Source: an uncultured Bacilli bacterium (GTDB taxonomy: Bacteria > Bacillota_I > Bacilli_A > RF39 > UBA660). Taken from it: DNA of 33,718 bases. Positions 1 to 6,814 of the stretch are shown piece by piece. Within the stretch, counting starts at the first letter, position 1. Each line of letters begins with the position of its first letter. Below the pieces are notes generated by a model. The model did no database searches and was not told where the DNA came from. It saw nothing but the letters and a program-made list of their open reading frames with translations. The translations under genes were made by a program, and so were the position numbers. The stretch spans positions 1 to 33,718 of the forward strand of contig CALVQR010000008.1 in assembly GCA_944358265.1 (NCBI GenBank). Reading direction: 5' to 3'.

Positions 1-238
1 TTTTTTGATTATGCTCTTTAATAAAAAATGGTTTATTAGATATTTCGTTAACTTTATATTCAAGAATTGTAAGAGTAATAGGATATGTAATCAGATATTC
101 AGTGGGTTCTATAACTTGTAAATTGGTGTGTAGTAGATTTTTAACCTTACCGTTTTTAATTTTGTATTTATAATCCTTAATCACTTCAAGTATTTCCGTA
201 TTCGGCTTTAAAGTCTGAATAGTCTTAAATTCAAGCAT
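1..238 (-). CDS. hypothetical protein, 3' end outside the window
   Basis: An open frame of 79 codons runs off the left edge without a stop. It begins with ATG at 236-238, preceded by a near-perfect ribosome binding site (AAGGAGG, about nine bases upstream), which makes it a credible gene start. The visible protein begins MLEFKTIQTLKPNTE and is a mix of charged and beta-branched residues, with no signal peptide, membrane segment or motif I recognise. It lies just downstream of the tRNA-Gly terminator and uses AAG, CCG and ACG codons a little more freely than its neighbours. tRNA 3' flanks are common landing sites for mobile DNA, so it could be the first gene of an island, but only the edge is visible. 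Function unknown. Confidence 0.6.
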   Translation of the reverse strand, partial: MLEFKTIQTLKPNTEILEVIKDYKYKIKNGKVKNLLHTNLQVIEPTEYLITYPITLTILEYKVNEISNKPFFIKEHNQK

Positions 239-280
239 AAAAAATGTCCTCCTTCCTAGAAAGAGAACAATGCTTTTATA

Positions 281-318
281 TAAAATAAAAACTCACGAAC
301 TTTTTACAGTCCGTAAGT
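281..318 (-). terminator. rho-independent terminator of the tRNA-Gly unit
   Basis: On the minus strand ACTTACGGAC pairs with GTTCGTGAGT (10 bp, two G-U pairs) around an eight-base loop and is followed by TTTTTATTTT. It starts 11 bases after the tRNA 3' end and closes a single-gene tRNA transcript. Confidence 0.85.
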
Positions 319-328
319 TGTATTCAAA

Positions 329-402
329 TGGAGCAGGTGAGGAGAATCGAACTCCCGTATACAGCTTGGAAGGCTGTGGTTCTACCATTAAACTACACCT
401 GC
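329..402 (-). tRNA. tRNA-Gly (anticodon TCC)
   Basis: The minus strand folds into a full cloverleaf. The acceptor stem is GCAGGTG with CACCTGC, the discriminator base is T, and CCA is encoded. The D arm contains TAATGGTAGA, the anticodon arm ACAGC-CTTCCAA-GCTGT carries anticodon TCC, and the T arm GGGAG-TTCGATT-CTCCT has one G-U pair. Anticodon TCC reads GGA and, by wobble, GGG. The gene has its own consensus promoter and its own terminator, so it is expressed alone. Confidence 0.97.
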
Positions 403-422
403 ATCAAAATAAGTACTACTTA

Positions 423-451
423 AGTATACTTATTTTATTGCTTTTTGTCAA
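423..451 (-). promoter_or_regulatory. sigma-A promoter of tRNA-Gly
   Basis: On the minus strand the -35 element TTGACA (446-451) is separated by exactly 17 bases from the -10 element TATACT (423-428). The tRNA 5' end lies 20 bases downstream of the -10 box. It is one of the two promoters in the window with a perfect -35 hexamer, as expected for a stable RNA gene. Confidence 0.88.
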
Positions 452-462
452 TACTTTTTGCT

Positions 463-1077
463 TTACTTTTTGTTTTTTGTATTTTTTAGTTGCAAACTAT
501 GTTTATTATCTTTTTTCTCAGATTTTTTTATTTTCTTTAACCAAGAATCTCTTTCAGAAATATAGCCTCTTAAAATAGAATTTTGTTGTTTTAAGTTTCT
601 TCTTACTTCTTCATTTTCTATTTTTGAAAAATCACTAGATTGAAATTCTAAAAATCTAAGATAAGCTAAAGGATCATTTTTTATTAATTCTATTTTCTTT
701 AAATATTCATTTTTTTCTTCTATAAGATCCATTTCTATTGTTCTTAGCATTTCAGTTTTTTTCTCTTTATACTCTTCTTCTGATAAATCTTTACCTTCTA
801 AGTTTTTAACAATTAAATTACTGAACATTTGTAAATTTGATAATTTTTTATCTATTTTTTTCACTTCCAATTTAAGTAATTTTATTTCATATGTTATTCT
901 TTCAAAATCACTATATCCCTTTGTCGAAATAACTGGTGGAACAATTTCTTCTTTTAAACTTGTATTAACATTTTCAAAAAAAGCTGTTCTCATATGAGAT
1001 TCTATCCTATATATTTTTTTATTTAAATCATTTATATGACTAAATATTTCTAATTTTATTGCATCTTTATTTTCCAT
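463..1077 (-). CDS. coiled-coil protein of unknown function
   Basis: This 204-residue protein starts MENKDAIKLEIFSHIND after AAAGGAGAT at a good distance from the ATG. It is almost entirely predicted helix: charged heptad-like stretches run from about residue 60 to 140 (KLLKLEVKKIDKKLSNL, KEKKTEMLRTIEMDLIEEKNE) and the last 25 residues are a lysine-rich tail. There is no signal peptide or membrane segment, so it should be cytoplasmic. It sits 36 bases downstream of tex on the same strand and may be co-transcribed with it; I see no terminator hairpin between them. I do not recognise a family. The fold suggests a structural or nucleic-acid-associated protein, but that is a guess. Confidence 0.75.
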   Translation of the reverse strand: MENKDAIKLEIFSHINDLNKKIYRIESHMRTAFFENVNTSLKEEIVPPVISTKGYSDFERITYEIKLLKLEVKKIDKKLSNLQMFSNLIVKNLEGKDLSEEEYKEKKTEMLRTIEMDLIEEKNEYLKKIELIKNDPLAYLRFLEFQSSDFSKIENEEVRRNLKQQNSILRGYISERDSWLKKIKKSEKKDNKHSLQLKNTKNKK

Positions 1078-1113
1078 TATTCTTTATCTCCTTTCATAAT
1101 TAAAAAATTAAAT

Positions 1114-3258
1114 TTAAACATCTGTTTTTATTAGTGTTAATGCAACTTTACCTTTATCCAAAAAAACATCTTCAACATAACAAGTTACAATATCTCCAAC
1201 ACTCAATACATCTGATGGATGCTTTATATATTTATCTGTTATTTTAGATATATGGACAAGTCCATCATTTTTTATTCCAATATCTATAAAAGCTCCAAAA
1301 TCAACCACGTTTCTAACAGTACCTTCTAACTTCATACCCTTTTCTAAATCTTCAATATGAAGAACATCACTTTTAAGTATAGGTTTATCAAATCCATCCC
1401 TTGGATCTCTATTAGGTTTCTTTAATGATTCAACTATATCCTCTAATGTATAAATATCTATTTTTAATTTTTCTGAATATTTTGATATATCTATAGAATT
1501 TAGTTTTTCTATTAATTCTTCCTTTCCTAAATCATTAACACTAAAACCTATTTCTTTTAAAAATTCTAATGTTTTATCATAACTCTCTGGATGTATACTT
1601 GTTTTGTCTAGTGGATTTGATCCATCTAAAACTCTCATAAAACCTATTGATTGTTCATAAATTTTATCGCTTAGAATTTTATTTTTTTTAAGTTCATTTC
1701 TAGAATTAAATTTACCATTTTTATCTCTAAACTCAATTATTTTTTCAATAGACTTTTTAGTTAATCCTGATACATATCTAAGTATAGAAGAACTCGCTGT
1801 ATTAATATTAACCCCAACATTATTAACAGCTTTACTAACTACGAAATCAAGTGCTTCATTTAAATTTTTTTCTTTTACATCATGTTGATATTGTCCTACC
1901 CCTATTGATTTTGAATCAATTTTTACAAGTTCACTAAGTGGATCTTGAAGTCTTCTAGCAATTGATATGGCGCTTCTTTCTTCTACATGTAAATTTGGAA
2001 ATTCTTCTATTGCAAGCTTACTTGCAGAATAAACACTAGCACCCGCCTCATTAACTATAATATAATTTACTTTTCTTTTTGCTTCTTTTATTGTATCTGC
2101 TATAAAAGTTTCACTTTCTCTTGATGCCGTACCATTACCTATTGCAATTATATCTATATCATATTTATTAATTAAATCCAAAACTATTTTCTTACTCTTT
2201 TCATACTCATTTCTTGGTTCATGTGGATATATTACTTTTATATCTAGCATCTTGCCTGTTTCATCAATAACTGCAAGTTTACATCCAGTTCTATACGCAG
2301 GATCAAGACCTAGTATCATTTTATCTTTCATTGGAGGCGTAAGTAAATATTTTTCTAAATTTTTAGAAAATACTCCTATTGCTGCCTCTTCACTTTTATC
2401 AGTAAGTTCACTTCTAATTTCTCTTTCTACACTAGGTGCTATTAATCTTTTAAAAGAATCTATAATTGAATCTTTTACTAATTCGACACATATTGATTTT
2501 TTATTTTTTATAATTTTACTTTCTAAATACTCTAGTATATCCTCTTTATTATATTCCAAAGATACACTAAGTATTCCTTCTTTTTCTCCTCTATTAATTG
2601 CTAAAACTCTATGCATTTTAATATATTTTACATCTTCAGAATAATCATAGTACATTTCATATACTTTCTTTTCATCATTTGCATCTTTTTTTATTTTTGT
2701 CTTTATTTTTGAGTTATTGTATATATAATTTCTAATCCACTTTCTATAATAGGCATTATCACTAATATATTCGGCAATTATATACTTAGCTCCTGTTATT
2801 GCATCTTCTTTTGTTTTAATGTTTTTATTTAGAAATTTTTCAATATTATATAATTCTTTTGGAAAACTTAATATTATCTTTGCAAGAGGTTCTAGTCCAT
2901 TTTTTATTGCTTCTGTTGCTTTAGTTTTTTTCTTTTCTTTATAAGGTCTATATAAATCTTCTACTTCAACTAATTTCTGTGCTTTTAATATTTCATTTTT
3001 TAACTCTTCAGTTAAAAGTCCTTTTTCATCTATTAACCTTATTACATCTTCTTTTCTTTTATATAAATTTACTTGATATTCATAAATTTCACTTATTTTT
3101 CTTATTTCTTCTTCATTAAGATTATTTGTAGCTTCTTTTCTATATCTTGCGATAAATGGTATTGTATTACCTTCTTCAAGCATTTTTAATGTTACTATTA
3201 CTTGATCTTTTTTTATATTTAAATCTATTGCTATTTGATTAATTATTTCGTCATTCAT
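1114..3258 (-). CDS. tex: Tex-family RNA-binding transcription accessory protein
   Basis: This 714-residue protein has the usual Tex length and order. An N-terminal helical Tex domain (about 1-190) carries the NTIPFIARYRKEAT motif (31-44). A YqgF/RuvC-like nuclease-fold domain begins near residue 315 (MILGLDPAYRTGCKLAVID). Next come the GVGQYQHD motif and a helix-hairpin-helix segment (NTASSSILRYVSGL). A C-terminal S1 domain spans about 640-712 (GTVRNVVDFGAFIDIG, DGLVHIS). Family members bind nucleic acid and have been linked to transcription and stress tolerance; the exact role here is inferred. It starts with ATG after a GC-rich GAAGGCGGG binding site and has its own extended -10 promoter. 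Confidence 0.95.
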   Translation of the reverse strand: MNDEIINQIAIDLNIKKDQVIVTLKMLEEGNTIPFIARYRKEATNNLNEEEIRKISEIYEYQVNLYKRKEDVIRLIDEKGLLTEELKNEILKAQKLVEVEDLYRPYKEKKKTKATEAIKNGLEPLAKIILSFPKELYNIEKFLNKNIKTKEDAITGAKYIIAEYISDNAYYRKWIRNYIYNNSKIKTKIKKDANDEKKVYEMYYDYSEDVKYIKMHRVLAINRGEKEGILSVSLEYNKEDILEYLESKIIKNKKSICVELVKDSIIDSFKRLIAPSVEREIRSELTDKSEEAAIGVFSKNLEKYLLTPPMKDKMILGLDPAYRTGCKLAVIDETGKMLDIKVIYPHEPRNEYEKSKKIVLDLINKYDIDIIAIGNGTASRESETFIADTIKEAKRKVNYIIVNEAGASVYSASKLAIEEFPNLHVEERSAISIARRLQDPLSELVKIDSKSIGVGQYQHDVKEKNLNEALDFVVSKAVNNVGVNINTASSSILRYVSGLTKKSIEKIIEFRDKNGKFNSRNELKKNKILSDKIYEQSIGFMRVLDGSNPLDKTSIHPESYDKTLEFLKEIGFSVNDLGKEELIEKLNSIDISKYSEKLKIDIYTLEDIVESLKKPNRDPRDGFDKPILKSDVLHIEDLEKGMKLEGTVRNVVDFGAFIDIGIKNDGLVHISKITDKYIKHPSDVLSVGDIVTCYVEDVFLDKGKVALTLIKTDV

Positions 3259-3282
3259 TTTATGTTACCCGCCTTCACATTA

Positions 3283-3291
3283 ATTATAACA
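3283..3291 (-). promoter_or_regulatory. extended -10 promoter of tex
   Basis: On the minus strand TGTTATAAT gives a perfect -10 hexamer with the extended TGn element, about 25 bases upstream of the tex ATG. The -35 region is only T-rich, which is tolerated for extended -10 promoters. Confidence 0.6.
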
Positions 3292-3328
3292 TAAAATTAA
3301 AAAAGTAAAAAGAATGTTTATCTTCATA

Positions 3329-4525
3329 TTAATTATTATTAGTTTTTTTATTTCCTCTATTAATTATTTCTTTTCCATAATTATTATTTATCTTATCAAT
3401 TATATTTTGGATTTTTTCTTCTTCTACATTATCTGTTATTTCATCAAATATTGATAATTGAAAATGATTTGAATCGCTTAGCTCTGATACTCTAAGTCCT
3501 ATTAATCTAATTGGTTCTTTATTCCAAGTTTGATTAAACAATTCTTTTGCTTTTTCATATATATCATTTGCTAAATTAATTCCATTAAGATATTTTTGCT
3601 GATGATTATAAGTTTTAAATTCATTATTTCTAATTGTTATAACTAACGTTGATGCGTAAATGTTTTTTTCTCTTAATTCTTTAGATATATCTTTTGAAAA
3701 ATAATATAAATATTTATATATTTCATCTTTATCATCCATATCGTATTCTAATGTTCTAGAAAATCCTATTCCTTTTTTATCTTCATAACTTGAAGAGTTT
3801 ATTTCACTATTATCAATCCCATTCGCATATTCGTATAATAATTTACCTTGAGATTTTAAATTTCTAATTAACATGTTTAAATCTGCGGAAGCGAGTTCAC
3901 CTATTTTATTAATATTTAATTCTCTTAATTTTTTACAAGATGCCTTTCCTGCCATAAATAAATTTGATATATCCATACCCCAAACTTTTTCTTTAAATTC
4001 ATTTAAATATAGTGTATGTACTTTATTTGGTTTTTCAAAATCTGATGCCATTTTAGCAGATAATTTATTATTACCTATTCCAATATTTACAGTAAATTTA
4101 AATCTTTTATATATTTCATCTTTTAATTTATATGCAAAATCAACTTCATTACCATACAACTTTCTAAATCCTGTATAATCCACAAAACATTCATCTACGG
4201 AATACTGTTCTACATCAGAAAACAAAGATTTTAAAAAACACATTAATTCTTTAGATTTTTTTGAATAAAAGTTATAATCTGGAGATACTACTATTAAGTT
4301 TTTGCACTTTTTTTTGGCTTCAAATAGGTTAATTGGAGGTTTTATTCCAATCTTTTTCGCAGGTATACTAGCAGCTACTATTACTCCATGCCTTTTTTTT
4401 GGATCTCCTGCGATTACTGATATTTCATCTCTTATATCTTTACTATATCCCTCTTCTAATAATTTTATAGCAGACCATGATAAAAAAGCACTATTGACAT
4501 CTATATGTAATATTATTCTTTTCAT
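3329..4525 (-). CDS. dinB: Y-family DNA polymerase (DinB/Pol IV type)
   Basis: The product is a 398-residue translesion polymerase that copies damaged or mismatched DNA. The catalytic acids are visible: D9 in ILHIDVNSAF, and D111/E112 in YSVDECFVDYTG. F14 sits at the steric-gate position that excludes ribonucleotides. The thumb and little-finger regions follow, with KGIGFSRTLEYDM near the middle. Residues 356-360 (QLSIF) match the sliding-clamp binding motif QLxLF near the C-terminus. The start has an AGAGGTGA site. The promoter is strong and holds a LexA-box-like palindrome, so damage induction is plausible. Distinction from other Y-family subgroups (Pol V-like) is not certain from sequence alone. 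Confidence 0.93.
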   Translation of the reverse strand: MKRIILHIDVNSAFLSWSAIKLLEEGYSKDIRDEISVIAGDPKKRHGVIVAASIPAKKIGIKPPINLFEAKKKCKNLIVVSPDYNFYSKKSKELMCFLKSLFSDVEQYSVDECFVDYTGFRKLYGNEVDFAYKLKDEIYKRFKFTVNIGIGNNKLSAKMASDFEKPNKVHTLYLNEFKEKVWGMDISNLFMAGKASCKKLRELNINKIGELASADLNMLIRNLKSQGKLLYEYANGIDNSEINSSSYEDKKGIGFSRTLEYDMDDKDEIYKYLYYFSKDISKELREKNIYASTLVITIRNNEFKTYNHQQKYLNGINLANDIYEKAKELFNQTWNKEPIRLIGLRVSELSDSNHFQLSIFDEITDNVEEEKIQNIIDKINNNYGKEIINRGNKKTNNN

Positions 4526-4543
4526 AGCCTCACCTCTGTAGCA

Positions 4544-4572
4544 ATTATATCAAACATTTGTTTTATTTTCAA
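4544..4572 (-). promoter_or_regulatory. sigma-A promoter of the Y-family polymerase gene
   Basis: On the minus strand TTGAAA (4567-4572), a 17-base spacer, and TATAAT (4544-4549) with an extended TGA just upstream. It lies about 20 bases before the start codon. Confidence 0.78.
4551..4564. promoter_or_regulatory. possible LexA (SOS) operator
   Basis: CAAACATTTGTTTT is an imperfect palindrome with 5-bp arms AAACA/TGTTT. Compared with the Gram-positive LexA box CGAACRNRYGTTYC it differs mainly by A for G and T for C in the outer positions. It fills the spacer between the -35 and -10 boxes of the polymerase promoter, where a repressor would act. Match by eye only. Confidence 0.4.
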
Positions 4573-4594
4573 TATAGACTTATGCACATACATA
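4558..4594 (+). promoter_or_regulatory. candidate promoter region of the cotJ operon
   Basis: Two readings are possible. TTGTTT (4558-4563) with TATGCA (4581-4586) at 17 bases is a weak sigma-A promoter. CATACATA (4587-4594) resembles the -10 element of sporulation sigma-E (CATACAnT), the factor that drives cotJ in Bacillus, but I could not find a convincing matching -35 at normal spacing. Confidence 0.28.
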
Positions 4595-4639
4595 AACTAA
4601 ACAAATAACATATTATAAAAACTGAAAGGATGATAAGTT

Positions 4640-5011
4640 ATGAATAACAATTCTATTGAATCAAAAGAATTATATAGTATTGTAGAACCAAAAGAAGCTC
4701 TTAATAGAGGAAATTTGTTTGATTATTTTTTCTGGCCATATAAATATGTTGCAAATCTTAAACCTAATAATGAAAGAGAAGCACTGATGCAAAATATTCA
4801 AATGTACGCATTTGCTGCACACGAATTAAATTTATATCTAGATATTTACCCAAATGATAAACAAGCAATTGGTTTATATAATCAATATAGTGAAATAGCT
4901 GAAAGATTTACAAATGAGTATGAAAATAAATTTGGTAAAATAATTTTAAATTCAAATGAAAAATATCCATGGCAATGGATTAATAGTCCATGGCCTTGGG
5001 AAAGATTTTAG
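4640..5011 (+). CDS. cotJB: CotJA-CotJB fusion spore coat protein
   Basis: This 123-residue protein has two recognisable parts. Residues 14-36 (IVEPKEALNRGNLFDYFFWPYKY) keep the core of the small coat protein CotJA (PEEALxRGTLFPxLYxPY). Residues 45-120 match CotJB: REALMQNIQMYAFAAHELNLYLD, PNDKQAIGLYNQYSE, and the tryptophan-rich ending YPWQWINSPWPWE. CotJB is normally only about 85-90 residues and CotJA is a separate gene, so this looks like a natural fusion of the two. The proteins belong to the inner spore coat and associate with CotJC. ATG is preceded by GAAAGGATGATAAGTT. cotJC follows after nine bases, with its ribosome site overlapping this stop codon, so translation is coupled. Confidence 0.88.
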   Translation: MNNNSIESKELYSIVEPKEALNRGNLFDYFFWPYKYVANLKPNNEREALMQNIQMYAFAAHELNLYLDIYPNDKQAIGLYNQYSEIAERFTNEYENKFGKIILNSNEKYPWQWINSPWPWERF

Positions 5012-5020
5012 GAGGTTAAT

Positions 5021-5599
5021 ATGTGGAAATATGAAAAAAAATTACAGTTCCCTGTAAATATAAAAAAGAAAAATGTAGAAATGGCTAAATATATTATTAC
5101 ACAAAATGGTGGATATGCAGGTGAACTTGGTGCAACACTTAGATATTTAAATCAAAGATATACTATGCCTGATGAAAAAGGTAAAGCTATTTTATCAGAT
5201 ATAGCTACTGAAGAAATGGCTCATATGGAAATAGTTAGTGCAATGGTATATCAACTTCTTGATGGCGCAACTCCTGAAGAATTAAAAAATGCTGGTTTAG
5301 GTAGTCAATATACCGAACATAAAAATGCGGTTTTCCCTCAAGATGCAAACGGGATTCCATTTACTGCTGCATATTTTGCTGTAACGGGTGATCCACTTAC
5401 TGATTTAGCAGAAGATATGGCTGCAGAACAAAAAGCTCGTACTGTATATGAAAATTTAATGGATTTAACTGATGATGAAGATATTCTTGCTCCTCTTTCT
5501 TTCTTAAGAGAAAGAGAAGTAATTCATTATGAAAGATTTAAAGCTTTATATGAAGAATATGCTGAAAAAATGTTGGGCGATAAGAGTTATTTATTATAG
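5021..5599 (+). CDS. cotJC: CotJC, manganese-catalase-like spore coat protein
   Basis: The 192-residue product is full length for CotJC, a ferritin-like four-helix protein related to di-manganese catalases. Candidate metal-ligand segments are spread over the helices as expected: GELGATLRYLNQRY (about 34-47), IATEEMAHMEIV (EExxH), AAEQKARTVYENLM, and LREREVIHYERF (ExxxH). It may remove hydrogen peroxide in the spore or mother cell and is deposited in the coat with CotJA/CotJB. AGGAGG sits six bases before the ATG and overlaps the upstream stop. A strong terminator follows the stop codon directly. It is the last gene of a two-gene operon. Confidence 0.95.
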   Translation: MWKYEKKLQFPVNIKKKNVEMAKYIITQNGGYAGELGATLRYLNQRYTMPDEKGKAILSDIATEEMAHMEIVSAMVYQLLDGATPEELKNAGLGSQYTEHKNAVFPQDANGIPFTAAYFAVTGDPLTDLAEDMAAEQKARTVYENLMDLTDDEDILAPLSFLREREVIHYERFKALYEEYAEKMLGDKSYLL

Positions 5600-5600
5600 T

Positions 5601-5627
5601 AAAAGATCTCACTAAAGAGATCTTTTT
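5601..5627 (+). terminator. rho-independent terminator after cotJC
   Basis: AAAAGATCTC pairs perfectly with GAGATCTTTT around a six-base loop and runs into a T tract. It begins one base after the cotJC stop codon. Confidence 0.9.
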
Positions 5628-5650
5628 AAATTATTTACAAAGAATTTTAA

Positions 5651-5760
5651 TTACATAAATTCATGTTCGTGTTCCATTATATTATATCCCCTTTTATATA
5701 ATAAATATACCTCACACTACAGAGTATTTTTGCCAAGGAGATTTTTGAGTATCTTTATAC
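5651..5760 (-). other. possible decayed gene start or insertion-element relic
   Basis: This spacer between convergent genes is not plain AT-rich filler. On the minus strand it holds two related segments (GATACTCAAAAATC and GGCAAAAATACTC), then TATAAT-like boxes, a GGGG ribosome-site-like run and an eight-codon frame, MEHEHEFM then stop (5651-5677). The arrangement (terminal sequence, promoter, start of a His/Glu-rich frame) resembles the left end of an insertion element whose transposase has been lost. There is no transposase sequence and no matching right end in the window, so this is only a suggestion. Confidence 0.2.
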
Positions 5761-5775
5761 AATTTTTATTAAAGA

Positions 5776-5800
5776 TCAGAAAATTTTTTTATTTTTCTGA
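5776..5800 (-). terminator. weak terminator-like hairpin at the end of gap
   Basis: TCAGAAAA and TTTTCTGA form an 8-bp stem around an A-rich loop on the minus strand and overlap the gap stop codon. The following tract (TCTTTAATAAAAATT) is a poor T-run, so efficiency is doubtful. Confidence 0.4.
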
Positions 5801-6802
5801 AATTAATTCTATTAAATATTTAGCAGTTCTTATCATTTGAGTTGTATAGCTCATTTCATTATCATACCAAGAAGCAACTTTTACAAGTTTTACACCATTT
5901 GCTTCTATTACTTTAGTTTGAGTTGCATCGAATAACGAACCATATTTCATGCCTATTACATCACTAGAAACTATTTCATCTTCTGTATATCCTAAAGTTT
6001 CATTAGACGCATGTTTCATAGCTCTATTTATATCTTCTTTAGTTACATCTTCTTCTAATAGGCAAGTAAGTTCAACAATAGAACCAGATGCGACTGGGAC
6101 TCTTTGTGCAGTTCCATCAAGTTTTCCTTTAAGTTCAGGAATAACAAGTCCAATTGCTTTAGCGGCTCCTGTAGAATTTGGAATAATATTCTCAGCTGCT
6201 GCTCTTGCTCTTCTTAAATCTCCTTTTCTATGTGGTGCATCTAATGTATTTTGATCATTAGTATAGGCATGAATAGTACTCATAAAACCTACTTTTATTT
6301 TAAAATTATCATTCAATACTTTTGCAATAGGAGCCAAACAATTTGTTGTGCAACTTGCTGCAGATATAATTTCTTCTGTCCCATCTAGATTTTCATGATT
6401 AACATTATAAACTATTGTTTCAACATCATCTCCTGCAGGTGCAGATATTATTACTCTTTTTGCCCCAGCATGTATATGTTTCATTGCTTTATCTTTACTT
6501 GTAAAAAATCCTGTACATTCAAATACAACATCAACATTTAACTCTCTCCAAGGCAAATTACTTGGATCATTTTCTTTATAAACCCTTATTTTTTTATCAT
6601 CTACTACTATGTCATCTTCAGTATATGATATTTTATCTTTCATAAATCCACCTTGCGCAGTATCATATTTAAGTAAATGTGAAAGAGTTTTTGTATCTGT
6701 TAAATCATTTATTGCAACAACTTCAACATCATTATCATTATATATTTGTCTAAAAGCAAGTCTTCCTATTCTTCCAAAACCATTAATTGCTATTCTTATC
6801 AT
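5789..6802 (-). CDS. gap: glyceraldehyde-3-phosphate dehydrogenase, NAD-type
   Basis: This 337-residue enzyme oxidises glyceraldehyde-3-phosphate to 1,3-bisphosphoglycerate in glycolysis. The Rossmann motif [13 protein letters not shown] is at 7-19. D33 (INDLTD) is the acidic residue that favours NAD over NADP. C151 in [12 protein letters not shown] is the catalytic thiol and H178 in [10 protein letters not shown] is its partner. The C-terminal [11 protein letters not shown] motif is present. AGGAGG lies eight bases before the ATG, inside the 12-base gap to the upstream nucleoside kinase gene, so the two are probably one operon. It appears to be the catabolic (GapA-like) enzyme; length and motifs are complete. 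Confidence 0.98.
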   Translation of the reverse strand: MIRIAINGFGRIGRLAFRQIYNDNDVEVVAINDLTDTKTLSHLLKYDTAQGGFMKDKISYTEDDIVVDDKKIRVYKENDPSNLPWRELNVDVVFECTGFFTSKDKAMKHIHAGAKRVIISAPAGDDVETIVYNVNHENLDGTEEIISAASCTTNCLAPIAKVLNDNFKIKVGFMSTIHAYTNDQNTLDAPHRKGDLRRARAAAENIIPNSTGAAKAIGLVIPELKGKLDGTAQRVPVASGSIVELTCLLEEDVTKEDINRAMKHASNETLGYTEDEIVSSDVIGMKYGSLFDATQTKVIEANGVKLVKVASWYDNEMSYTTQMIRTAKYLIELISEK

Positions 6803-6814
6803 ATTTTTAACCTC

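Noticed and set aside
270-578. A 102-codon plus-strand frame across the tRNA region
   Set aside because: It runs through the antisense of the tRNA gene, its promoter and its terminator, and has no ribosome site.
2252-2644. A 130-codon plus-strand frame inside tex
   Set aside because: It is the antisense of a conserved tex segment; its Ser/Leu-rich composition is typical of complement frames in AT-rich genes.
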